Assembly: GCA_033239125.1 (NCBI GenBank)
Contig: BSWB01000008.1
Span: 11,190,001-11,254,000 of the forward strand
DNA length: 64,000 bases
From: Fagopyrum homotropicum
Taxonomy: Eukaryota > Streptophyta > Magnoliopsida > Caryophyllales > Polygonaceae
Direction of reading: 5' to 3'
A program made the translations under genes and the position numbers. The notes below the pieces were generated by a model, which was not told the origin of the DNA, made no database searches, and saw only the letters and a list, made by a program, of their open reading frames with translations. Positions 45,287 through 56,030 of this stretch are shown piece by piece. Each line of letters opens with the position of its first letter. Within the stretch, counting starts at the first letter, position 1.

Positions 45287-46967
45287 TGTTCGCCACTTAG
45301 CGTGCATGCAATCAAGCTTTAAATTTATAAAACTAGAATAAAAGCAAGCGAACCCGCAGTGTACGGATCGGCGTAGATTAGCAAGTATTCCAGAGTATCG
45401 AACACAGGGATTTGGGGGGAACAAATTCAGTTGTAAAGTTGTCAAGCAAGTAAAACGGTAAAGCTTTGCAATATATTAGGAAAAAAGCAACCCTAAAGAT
45501 CCAGGTATCTAATTGTGGCAATCGATTCAAGATATACTAAAGAACTAAAGACAGAGTTAAGAGTTGCAAAGGTATGATAAGGTAAAGCAATGTACGGTGA
45601 AGTTCCAAGGCTTTATATGACTTATCTAGAAATACTCTTTATTAAGGTTGTTGAGGCTTTAGTATGGAAAGGATCTAAAGAGAAGAACTAATCTCAAATA
45701 CCCAAACTTGTAACCCAAGGATCAAGATTAACTAAACCGATTAAGGTTGTGACACTCAAAATCGAAGTAGAGGTTGTTGAGGCTTCACTACCACCTAGAA
45801 AAGGCAAGCCAAGACTAAGTTAAAGCAAATCTTTAACATTGGATTAAAGTAAAAGCAAGGTTCGTAAACTAAGGGAAATTACGGGTGGATCTTGAGATTC
45901 CACGGCCGTGGAACTCAAGAACACACCGTGATTCTGGCTTCATCGGCGATTCTCTCTAACTCTCAGGGTCCAATATGTTTACGATAGATCTATCATCATC
46001 TAAGCCACAACTATCAACCCTTCACCTTAGAATTGCTAAAGGGTTTTAGCCAACAACAGTCATTATGATATCAAATTCAAGATTTAAAAGAATGGAAGAT
46101 GAAAACCTTCGAAAACCTTGAATAAATCTCAAATCAATCTCAAATCTACAAACAAAATAATGATGTATATCAGATTCGGAATAACACAAACCAATCACAA
46201 TCCTTGATAAGAACGAAGAACGGGATGTCAATCCGTCTTCTAATCAAACCTAAGGACAAAAGACGTAATCTCCGTACGAACAATCTTCCAAATGTTCACT
46301 CTTTCTCTAAGCCTTTCCGTCAATTCGGAAGTCTCAATAGGGTTAGGCGCGGTCTAAGCAGAGGCGTAAGCGAAGGTGACAGAATATCTCTCCTTCCGTC
46401 CTTTTATAGGGCAAGATAGAATAAGTGTCCAGCCCATTGTGTAAAAGATCGTGGCTTTAATTTGTACGTTAAAAGATCGCCTAAATCACGGTTCCATAGG
46501 ATTCCACGCCCGTGGTTTAGAGCGTGGTTTAGAGCGTGGAAATTCATCACGGTGCTTCACAACTTCCACGGCTGTGTAACCCTCTGGAATGCTCCACGCT
46601 TGTGTTGCCAAAGTTCCACGGCCGTGGTTTAGAGCGTGGACTCCATTACGGCCGTATTTTAGAGCGTGCAACATAAATTGCTCGTAAATCTCCTTTGTTT
46701 TGTGTCATTCTTCATCCTAGCATCTTCCTTAGCTCCTTTGTGGTGTCCTCAATCCTCGGACATGCTCAATCCATCTCTATTCTCCCTTGATTCGTTCGGT
46801 TTTAGCTTTTATTTGCCGACAATCAACACAAAGCTTATGTAGACCTCTATATCGACAATATAGATAAACTAGCTCACAATTGCTTCAATGCTTTATCAAT
46901 GAACACTAATATGGATGAAATACACTTAGAAAACGTGCCTAAAATATCACAATATTTCATGCTAACA
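45287..46967 (-). mobile_element. Athila-2 5' LTR
   Basis: 1681 bp, TG...CA ends. TATA-like TATAAAAG (minus) at 46401-46408. Palindromes at 45900-45911 and 46616-46627. This copy would drive transcription of the element. Confidence 0.93.
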
Positions 46968-46972
46968 CCACG

Positions 46973-48143
46973 ACCAAAAAATACGGGAGCGGTTGTTGAA
47001 TAATGTGGAGCTTTTTGGAGAATACACGCTTACAAGATGTCTTGAGGTGCAGTTAAGCCTATGAAGGTGAGTTACACGGAACGGGAGGCCTAGAAGAGTA
47101 TGGTTACGTTATGAAAAAGGAAAAAAGCATGGAACGGGGAAGGAGCTAACGGAGTTGAGATCGAGTACCCCAAGGAGGGTAGCCTTCATGAGAATAGTGA
47201 CATAAAGTATAGAGGATTCGTAAGTCGTTGACCTTAGAGAAGGTCAACCACAAGCTTATTGGTGATGACCGAGAACGCATAAAGTGCGGGTTACCTATTG
47301 AGAATTTGTAGACAGGAGGTGTAACCTCAAGCAAAGACTATAAAGGAACGGTAACAAAAGCTTGGAGTTTTCCCTTTGGTTAGATGTCAATAGTAAGAAG
47401 TACATCAGTAGAAGCCTGATTGTCTTGAGCAATATAACGTTGAATGGTTAGAGCAAGTGACGGTAATAGACCTCCCGGAGAGGGATGGTAATGTCCCTTT
47501 TTGCGACCTTTATAGGTCTCGAGTTTTTGGCATATGGAGGAATGGCGTGGATTGAAACCTTAAAGGTTTAAGCATATAAGGACCTAGTGGATCATGAGGA
47601 AAATGAAATTTCCCGAGTTGCTTTGAGCAAATAGGAAGATATGGAAAGGAGATGCATGGTATTTCGTTCTTAAGGAACGAATGATAAGTTGTCGCGAACA
47701 AGAGATGAGTCGAAGTTGTTAGACTCACCCAAGGGAGCCATCGAGGCTACGGTGCGAAACAAGGGACCGAAGCTATAGTAGCGTCATAAGCTTTAAGCCT
47801 AAGGTGGTGTACCTGAGGGATCATGAGTTAGAAGTCCCGTGGTAGGAATGGAGAATTCTTTTGGTCTTTCCTTCAGGGCATTCTGGTATGAGTTTTGAGG
47901 AAAGATACAAGACGGAAAGTTGTACATTGATTTCCAAGATATGTGTATGGTGAACGATGAGTAAGGGTATCTTCTTTGTATTGGATGGCTCGTTAAGACT
48001 AGTTGCATGCGATGGCGATGTTTGATTTGATCGACTTGGAGTTGAGATGTCACCAGATTTGGGTGGAAAAAAAAAGGACCTTCGTAAGGCGGCATTTAGG
48101 GCCGATAGGGTTACTACAAGTGTAGTGAATCGATTTGAGATCA
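46973..48143 (+). mobile_element. LARD-B internal region, part 2
   Basis: Continues LARD-B after Athila-2 and matches 25935-27100 of LARD-A closely. No coding motif. It ends at GATCA (48139-48143), the target duplication of S3. Confidence 0.75.
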
Positions 48144-49903
48144 TGATAACACGATTTATGACTTAGGTTTAGGTAATCATTTAGATAGTTTTTCCCATTT
48201 TTCATGCATGGTTTGACATTAGTTTAGGACATTTGCACTCAATTCATGTATTTTGTCGAGATAGACGTCTACACAGACTTTTGCATGCTTTGTAGGTATT
48301 TTGGGAGATTTACGAGCTTAATCGATACATTCGAGGATCACTCCTCAAGATGCCACACTTCCGGACTCGTTAAGGAGCAAGCTAGGAGCAAAGAAGAACA
48401 CATAGGACCTAGTTGGTGCATGCCTTGCACCAACTCATGGCTTAATGGTTCAAGGAGAGCTTCTGGAGCAAACCACGGCCAGAGACCATTCCACGGCCGT
48501 GGAATCTACCCGTGGTTCCTGCCAGGACCACGTTGACACGTGGCCCACGATCTCTTTGATGACTCTTGCTCTTGGTGGGTATTTAAAGGATCTTGCAGGC
48601 TGTAATTGGGGATCCTCTCTTCCTCCCTTTTTGACCTATCTTCTTCCCCAAGACATTTCTCCATTGGAGTCTCTCTTCCAAGCACCCATTGTGGGTGTTT
48701 TTGGAGGAGATTAGTGTAGATTTTCATTAGAAAGTGAGATTAGAGTGCTTTTGAGTGAGGTTTCCGTTGTTGATAATTTGGAATAGCTCTTGGAGTCTTG
48801 TAAGATTTGGTAACTTCTATTCTATGCCTTTAATGTCTTTTCTTTGGATTGTTCTTCATCATCTAACCATGACTTGCAAGCATGCTTTATTTGTGAAGTT
48901 TGATCTTGAAATGTATGTTGTTGGCTGAATAGATGTGATTCTAGGGTGAAGGAATGATGTTTATGCTTTGGACTATGATTGTATGGCCTTCCATGTTAGT
49001 TTAGGATCGATGTGTCTTCGAAATCCCAACTCGGAATCAAACCACGGCCTGTTCTTCATGCTTCCACGGCCGTGGTTTTGCATGATCCACCCGTGTTTTG
49101 TTATGTTGTTCTTAAATTGATAAATCTCGATGTTAGGATGTAGATGTGTTGAAATCCTAGTGTTTGTTGAGTTAAATCTATCCTAGGGTGACCTAGGGTT
49201 AGCAACTAAGTGATTAGAAGAGACCTACCCGGTAATTCTTGCCCTTAGATACCGAAGATGATAGACTCTAGGTAGTAGTGAGCCGCACAAGCCGCTATTG
49301 GATTGAGTGTGCTAGGATCATTGCCTAAGACTTGCCTTTTCCGAGACTTACCCGGTAAGGAGAGGTGTGACCCTTAGGTAGTGACCTGTTTGTATAGAAT
49401 TCCCGTCCTTAGGATTCCTTGAGACTTACCCGGTAATAGGATCTTAGGCGTGAGACTAGTGGAGCATGAGACTTACCCGGTAATTTCTCCCATTAGAGAA
49501 ACACTCAACTCCGAACAACCACGACCTTCCTTTAATCTTTAGAAACATGAGTCCACTGTCATAACCGAAATTCCGAATCTCTAGAATCTGCTTTCTTACC
49601 TCTTATCTCCTATCTTTGTGTTTGTGTGTTTGTGTTGATATATTTGTGATCCTTGTTTGATCACCCAAAACCAACCCAAAAATATCGTGTTTGCACTTTC
49701 TTTATTTCTCACCTCATCTTAGTTTAGATTTACACTATCTTTGATCATTAAATGACTTGATTTCACCTCAGTCCTTGTGTTCGACCTCGGAATACTTTCC
49801 TTTCTACAAAACGATCTGTACACTGCGGGTTTCGCTAGGTAGTTTAGGATTTTAGTTCGAGTTTATAAATGTAAAGCTTTTTGTGTTATTTCCTAGCGTA
49901 ACA
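48144..49903 (+). mobile_element. Solo LTR S3 (Athila-clade), TSD GATCA
   Basis: 1760 bp, starts TGATAACACG and ends TAGCGTAACA, with perfect duplications GATCA (48139-48143 and 49904-49908). LARD-A near 27105 shows the empty site (GAGATCACAAGTGC). The U5 end has CTGTACACTGCGGG as in other Athila LTRs. It contains CCACGGCCGTGG at 48491-48502 and 49064-49075 and the four-copy GAGACTTACCCGGTAA array. It combines the palindrome type of Athila-2/3 with the array of S1/S2. Confidence 0.93.
49220..49483 (+). repeat. Four-copy GAGACTTACCCGGTAA array in S3
   Basis: 16-mers start at 49220 (one substitution), 49343, 49421 and 49468. The last three are identical. Intervals are 123, 78 and 47, close to those in S1 and S2, although the rest of the LTR is much more diverged. 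Confidence 0.88.
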
Positions 49904-49908
49904 GATCA

Positions 49909-51714
49909 CAAGTGCGATTGATGAGTTGGAGTTTACACAGATGAGTATCCATTGGTTTTCGGAATCGAGTTACAATGAAGTCACGCAATTTGTGATGTTT
50001 CCGGCAGTTTCAAGGTGGATCCTAACCTAAGGATTTTAATGACAGTTATTAGTGCATGAGTAGCACGAATGATTCTTATGGTCGGATTTGACGATGCCTT
50101 GTTGTACTCTTAGGATTGAGAGGAATGAGCTTGACATGGTACGACAAAGATACCGGTTATGCAAGATAAGGGGATAACTAGAGTTATCTAGGCGGGTCGT
50201 GACGTCCTAGGTAACCTCCTAAGAGACGTATCGGTATTGAGAATATCCACTAGATCAGATAAGAACGAGATGATAGTTTCGGTAATACCTTCAAGGTATG
50301 TGGAGAAGATATGAATCTTATAAGTTGGTGGGCCATAACCGCCGAGTTGCGGGATAGTTTTTGCACTTTCTTCCTTTCTCAAAAAGTCAATCAGATTGTG
50401 GGAACCGAGACGTATCCGTGGAGTTTTAACAGAAGCAGAAGAAGTGAGTGACCTACATTCCGTTTTTCTTTGACACAAACATTGAGTTATGGGGACTATA
50501 TGACATTAAGGATACATCCAAGCAGGGCTTGAGATGCATATGAAGTAACAAGAGAGGTTTCGTGTGTACGTGGACAATTGTGGGTATGTAAGAAAAATGA
50601 CCGACTAAGGGTCAAAAGTTAGCCGCTTCAGAGCGCGTGCTTATGGTAATGTCGGTTTGGCTACGAAGTAACATGCCGGGCATGTAAGAACAATAAGAGT
50701 ATGATACGTGTATGTATACTCACTCAGCAAGAGTTGAGTACCCAACGGAGGCGATGGTTAGGCATGGTTAAGGACTTTGGTCGTAGATGGTCTTTGAATG
50801 GTTTTGAGAAAGATGTGGGATAGAAAGTTCCGAGGAGAGACCCCATAGTTACCTTTATGGGTTGACGGTTTGTTAAGACCATGGTGTTGGTAAGAGGTAT
50901 CCGGTTTAGGATGTTAACGTTAGTGAGACGGGCCTAAGGCCGTGGTGGCTAAGTACACATCCCTTATGTGAATCGTCATCAAGTCAAGTCGAGCACCATA
51001 TGACGAGAAAGAAGACTTCACCCACCGAAAGTTATGCAGTGGGAGTGGTAAGATACCTCCAGAGAGGTTATAACCGGGTTGAGACTAAGTGACCATGGTG
51101 ACGAGTTTGGGTCGTATGGACCGACCGACAAAGACGACGCGTTTTTACGCCCTATTGGGAACCAAGGCCGATGAGTCGGCTAGTTGTGGAGTCCACTAAG
51201 TGATAGCAAGATAATTTGGGATACCGAGTATCGTAATCTCGGATCGAAATGAATGATTCATCTTGGGACGGTTGGGTAGCGGAATCGTGCCGTGTAGAAG
51301 ACCATATGTCTTTCATGACAGTTCCACCCTTGGAAAATTGGTCGGCTACAAAGGAATTTGGTGACCATGCAAAGGGCGTGTGTGCGAGGTAGGAGGTAAG
51401 GGTAGACCTGATACCTTCCCTTGGATCGAGTTTCGTTTATGACAGTTGAGATATACCGTTGTGATGCCCTTTTTCGAGCCAATATTTGGACGGAAGTTTA
51501 GTACCTTTAGATTGTTGAAATTGGTTAGTATATGTAAGTATAGCCTGAGTAGATACGGGACGACCTCACTCGAGTAGCGGTGGTTCAAAGGCGGATGCTA
51601 GACAAGTTAAGTCACAAGGAAGTATGTACAGAAAAGAGGTACGGACCTCTTCGATTCGGATAAGAGACGATTCGAGTTAAGACTATCACGGACGCGAGGT
51701 GTCATACGGGTTGG
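49909..51714 (+). mobile_element. LARD-B internal region, part 3
   Basis: Non-coding; matches 27105-28915 of LARD-A almost base for base apart from small indels (for example, about 12 bases missing near 51366). It ends at the same LARD/Athila-4 junction (CATACGGGTTGG|TGTTCGCCC). Confidence 0.75.
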
Positions 51715-52140
51715 TGTTCGCCCGAAAACGTGCGTGCAAATAAACTTTATATTTATATAACTAGAATAAAAGCAAGCGAACCCGCAGTGTACAAATCGGC
51801 GTACATTAGCAAGTATTCTAGAGTATCGAACACAGGGATTTGGTGAAACAAAATCCAATCTCAAATTGTCAAGCAAATAAGATGTAAAGCTTTGAAAATA
51901 TTGGGGAAAACAGCAACCTTAAAGATCCGGATATCAAATTGTGGCAATCGATTCAAGATATACTAAAGAATTAAGGACAGAGTCAAGAATTACGAAGGTA
52001 TACTAAAGTAAAGTAATGTACGGTGAAGTTCCAAAACCTTATATAACTTACCCAAAGACACTCTCTATAAAGATTGTTGAGGCTACAGTATAGAAATTAT
52101 CTAAGGACAAGAATTAATCTCAAATACCCAAACTTGTAAC
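51715..52140 (-). mobile_element. Athila-4 LTR, duplicated copy (left part)
   Basis: Matches 28916-29300 closely, apart from a segment of about 40 bases missing from the other copy. Cut at 52140 by Athila-3, which inserted after CAAACTTGTAAC. The rest of this LTR should resume beyond Athila-3, outside the window. Confidence 0.88.
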
Positions 52141-52429
52141 TGTTAGCATGAAATATTGTGATATTTTAGGCACGTTTTCTAAGTGTATTTCATCCATATT
52201 GGTGTTCATTGATAAAACATTGAAGAAATTGTGAGTTAGTTTATCTATATTGTCGATATAGAGGTCTACATAAGCTTTGTGTTGATTGTAGGCAAATAAA
52301 AGCTAAAACCGAACGAATCAAGGGAGAATGGAGATGGATTGAGCATGTCCAAGGATTGAGGACACCACAAGGGAGCTAAGGAAGATGCTAGGATGAAGAA
52401 TGACACAAAACAAAGGAGATTTACGAGCA

Positions 52430-52625
52430 CTCGACGTTCCACGCTCTAAAATACGGCCGTACTAGAGTCCACGCTCTAAACCACGGCCGTGGAACTTTGG
52501 CAACACAAGCGTGGAGCATTCCAGAGGGTTACACGGCCGTGGAAGTTGTGAAGCACCGTGATGAATTTCCACGCTCTAAACCACGCTCTAAACCACGGGC
52601 GTGGAATCCCAAGGAACCGTGATTT
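52430..52625. repeat. CCACGGCCGTGG module array in Athila-3 LTR
   Basis: Repeated units of the type CCACGCTCTAAA followed by CCACGGCCGTGGAA, plus AAGCGTGGAGCATTCCAGAG. It ends about 75 bases upstream of the TATA box. The stretch from AAGCGTGGAGC to ACACGGCCGTGGA is also present in the pol linker at 56690-56715. Confidence 0.85.
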
Positions 52626-53189
52626 AGGCGATCTTTTAACGTACAATTTGAAGCCATGATCTTTTACACAATGGACTGGACACTTATTCTATCTTGCCCT
52701 ATAAAAGGACGGAAGGAGAGAGATTCCGTCACCTTCGCTTACGCCTCCACTTAGACTTCGCTTACGCTCATTGCACGTGCCTAGGGTTTCAAGTGGGACG
52801 TGTAGAGATTGCTATTTCACAACGGAGATTTGCGAAGACTTGGAGATTTGGAAGTTACGCTTTGTCCTTAGGTTTGATTAGAAGACGGATTGACATCCCG
52901 TTCTTCGTTCTTATCAAGGATTGTGATTGGTTGGTGTTATTCCGAATCTGATATACATCATTACCTTGTTTGTGGATTTGAGATTGATTTGAGATTTATT
53001 CAAGGTTTTCGAAGGTTTTCATCTTTCATTCTTTTAAATCTTGAATTTGATATCATAATGACTGTTGTTGGCTAAAAGCCTTTAGCAATTCTAAGGTGAA
53101 GGGTTGACAATTGTGGCATAGATGATGATAGATCGATCATAAATAGATTGGACCCTGAGAGTTAGAGAGAATCGCCGACGAACCCAAAA

Positions 53190-53245
53190 TCACGGTGTGT
53201 TCTTGAGTTCCATGGCCGTGGAATCTCAAGATCCTCCCGTAATTT
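53190..53245. repeat. Dyad hairpin module in Athila-3 leader
   Basis: A half-site CACGG, 15 bases, the central (C)CATGGCCGTGG, about 15 bases, then CCCGT. The spacers are themselves complementary (TTCTTGAG against CTCAAGAT), so the RNA or DNA strand can fold into a hairpin of about 20 bp with small bulges. Confidence 0.75.
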
Positions 53246-53838
53246 CCCTTAGTTTACGAACCCCGCTTTTACTTTAATCCAAAGTTAAAGATTTGCTTTA
53301 ACTTAGTCTTGGCTTGCCTTTTCTAGGTGGTAGTGAAGCCTCAACAACCTCTACCTCGATTCCAAGTGTCACAACCTTAATCGGTTTAGTTAGTCTTGAT
53401 CCTTGGATTACAAGTTTGGGTATTTGACATTAATTCTTGTCTTTAGATCCTTTCTATACTGAAGCCTCAACAACCTTTATAGAGAGTATTTCTAGATAAG
53501 TCATATAAAGCCTTGGAACTTCACCGTACATTCGTTTGCATTAGTGTACCTTTGCAACTCTTAACTCTGTCCTTATATCTTTAGTATATCTTGAATCGAT
53601 TGCCACAGCTGGATTCCTGGATCTTTAGGATTGTTGTTTTCCCAATAATTTACAAAGCTCATACATTTACTTGCTTGACAATTCTATAATTGGATTTAAC
53701 CCCCCAAATCCCTGTGTTCGATACTCTGGAATTCTTGCTTAACAATATCGATCCGTACACTGCGGGTTCGCTTGCTTGATTTCTAGTTTTATAAATTTAA
53801 GACTTATTTGCACGCACTCTAAGTGGCGAACAAGTTTT

Positions 53839-53855
53839 TGGCGCTGTTGCCGGGG
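53839..53855 (+). other. Athila-3 primer binding site, tRNA-Asp
   Basis: TGGCGCTGTTGCCGGGG, one mismatch to the tRNA-Asp complement, six bases after the LTR. Confidence 0.9.
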
Positions 53856-53934
53856 ATTTGGTTTAGGCCGAATTCGGTTATCGGTTGTCAAGCTTGGGAG
53901 CTTCTCCCTTGTTATTTGATATCTCTTCGAGTGT

Positions 53935-56030
53935 ATGCGCAGGTCTAGGAACAACGAAGACCTATTACCTCTTGATCAAGAGCTTGAGAGGACTTTGAGG
54001 AGAAAGCTTAAGGAAAGAAAAATGGCTGAAGAAAGAGAACGTGATTACCAAACGGAGTTAGCGGAAAAGGAAGCGCAACTCTAATGGAGTCAGAAGACTC
54101 GCAGGGAAGAAATGGATCGTCATCAAATGAAGGTTGATGATCTATCAGACATGATGTTCCAAATGAGGTTGGAAATAAAAAACCTCAAGGAGAAAAATAG
54201 AAGAAGGAGACCGGGAAGATCGGTTAGAGCCAACTCATCCAATGAGGATAGCGACTCCTCCATGCCACCACTAGAGGAAATTGATCCAACGATCAATGTG
54301 AACCCGTTCTTTCCACGGCCAGCTGCAAATCGCCGTGTTCCAGCTAGAGGTGCGAGAGTCGAACGTGTAGATGAGGAGCCAAGAACTCTTGGCCAAAGGA
54401 TGGATCCAACGCAGCAACCACGCCATTTGGGTGTGAACTTTGATGCTGATGATGCACAAGGGTTTAGCTTCAACCCTCAAGTTATTACCATTGTCCGCGA
54501 AAATCAATTTGTGGGAACAAGCGCTGAATCTCCACATCAACATCTACAAAATTTTGAGATCATGATGGAGACCGAAGAATGCAACTACCAACAGCTATAA
54601 GCTCAAGCCTTTCTTGTTCTCCTTGAAAGGGGAAGCATTGTCTTGGTATCAAGCTCTTCCAAGTGGGAAACTTGAGACATGGGAGGATCTTTCTTCGGAA
54701 TTCCTCACTAAGTTCTTTCCGCCATCTAAAACGGCGGAGTTGAGAGGTAAGATTAATGCATTTTCTATGAGATCTAACGAAAGTTTGTTTCAATCTTGGG
54801 AAAGATTTCAGGATTTGCTATTGAATTGTCCACATCATGGCATATCCAAATTGGCGCTATTGGAGATATACTATAAGGGGCTGGATGTGGAGACACAATT
54901 CAAGCATCAATCCCTTTCATGTGGTACATTCAATGACATGAGGGAAGATGACGCTTGGGACTTCATTGAGAAGCAAGCGCGAGTCATTGAGAAGTATTCT
55001 CATCGGAAAGTGGAGGCGAATCATGTGGATCAAGGAGCAAAGCTATCACAAGCAGCTCAAACTCAAATCTTTTCTCTCAACACGGAGATTAAAGAGTTGA
55101 AGGAAGCCATGAAAACCAACTTTTCGAAGCAAAAAGAGCAAGATGTAGGTTATTTGGGCAACAACAATAACCACAACGGGAATGAGAATACAAACCGCAA
55201 CAACCGGAACAACCGGAACAATTGGAACAACAACAACAACAACCGGAACAACAATTGGAACAACAATAGGGGTTCAAACAACAACAATTGGCGTCCCAAT
55301 CAACAAAATTCCGGTAATTCTTATTCCAATTTAGGAAATTCAAATTCACTAACTCCACCTTCCTCTTCTTCCACTCCTTTGAAAAGCCAGGGGCAAACAT
55401 CTAATGGTGGAAGTACTTCGGGGAAAGAGAAGCCCGATCCCATGTTGGAAACAATTTTGGGGAAGCTTCAAGGATTGGAGACTCGCATCATCAAGGTTGA
55501 TTATCACATAACTAAGGTTGATAAAGCCCAAAAGGTTTTAGAAAACCAAATGTTTAGTCATGCGGAGGAAGTTCCTAGGAATCAAGGGAAACTTCCAGAA
55601 AAGACGGAGGACAACCCAAAAGGAAGGGTGATGGCAATCACAACTAGGAGCGGAGTGACAACTACCGACCCGCAGCCTAAGTTTGTAGAAGTCCCCGTTG
55701 AGAAAGAGAAAGAAAAGGGGAAGGAGAAGGAAGATGTCTACGTTCCACCTCCAGCTTACAAACCTCCCCTACCATTCCCGCAATCTAGAGCGAGAGCGCG
55801 TCTAGATAAGCAATTTGGTAAGTTTATTGAACTCATGAGCAAACTGCATATTAATATACCTTTCATTGATGCAATTGTAGGTATGCCGGCTTATGGAAAG
55901 TTCCTAAAGGAGATCCTCTCTAACAAGAGAAAGCTAGAGGATATTGGAGAGGTTAAGATGAGTTCGGATTCATCGGATCTCATCAAAACCATGAAAGAGA
56001 AGATGCCCCCAAAGCTAAAGGATCCTGTAT
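53935..56030 (+). pseudogene. Athila-3 gag, broken
   Basis: Starts MRRSRNNEDLLPL at 53935. Same architecture as Athila-2 gag: charged N-terminus, capsid core (SLKGEALSWYQAL, LTKFFPPSKTAELR, SWERFQDLL), Asn/Arg-rich tail (about 55150-55300) and no zinc knuckle. It continues with FGKFIELMSKLHINIPF towards protease. Lesions compared with Athila-2: a stop TAA at codon 50 (54082-54084), an 8-base deletion near 54572 followed by a stop at 54598, and an 11-base deletion near 56025 with a stop at 56036. None of these is shared with Athila-2. Confidence 0.9.

Larger units (their letters stand above)
33882..46967 (-). mobile_element. Athila-2, complete LTR retrotransposon, 13.1 kb
   Basis: A full-length Ty3-type Athila element: 5' LTR 45287-46967, tRNA-Asp primer site, gag, pol (PR-RT-RNaseH-INT), ORF3, long 3' UTR, 3' LTR 33882-35563. 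It is flanked by CCAAG (33877-33881) and CCACG (46968-46972), a target duplication with one substitution. The uninterrupted sequence in LARD-A near 25925 reads AAGACCACGACC and so shows the empty site. LTR lengths are 1682 and 1681, with few differences by eye (roughly 2-4%), so the insertion is fairly recent. The coding regions carry several stops and frameshifts, so it cannot move on its own. Confidence 0.95.
52141..53832 (+). mobile_element. Athila-3 5' LTR
   Basis: 1692 bp, TGTTAGCATG...TGGCGAACA. TATA box TATAAAAG at 52700-52707. Palindrome array at 52430-52625, with a perfect CCACGGCCGTGG at 52481-52492, and a single dyad module at 53190-53245 in the presumed leader. Confidence 0.94.

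Noticed and set aside
52430..52625. The palindrome array as a CRISPR-like or bacterial operator array
   Set aside because: Repeat spacing is irregular, the context is a plant LTR, and no associated genes exist.
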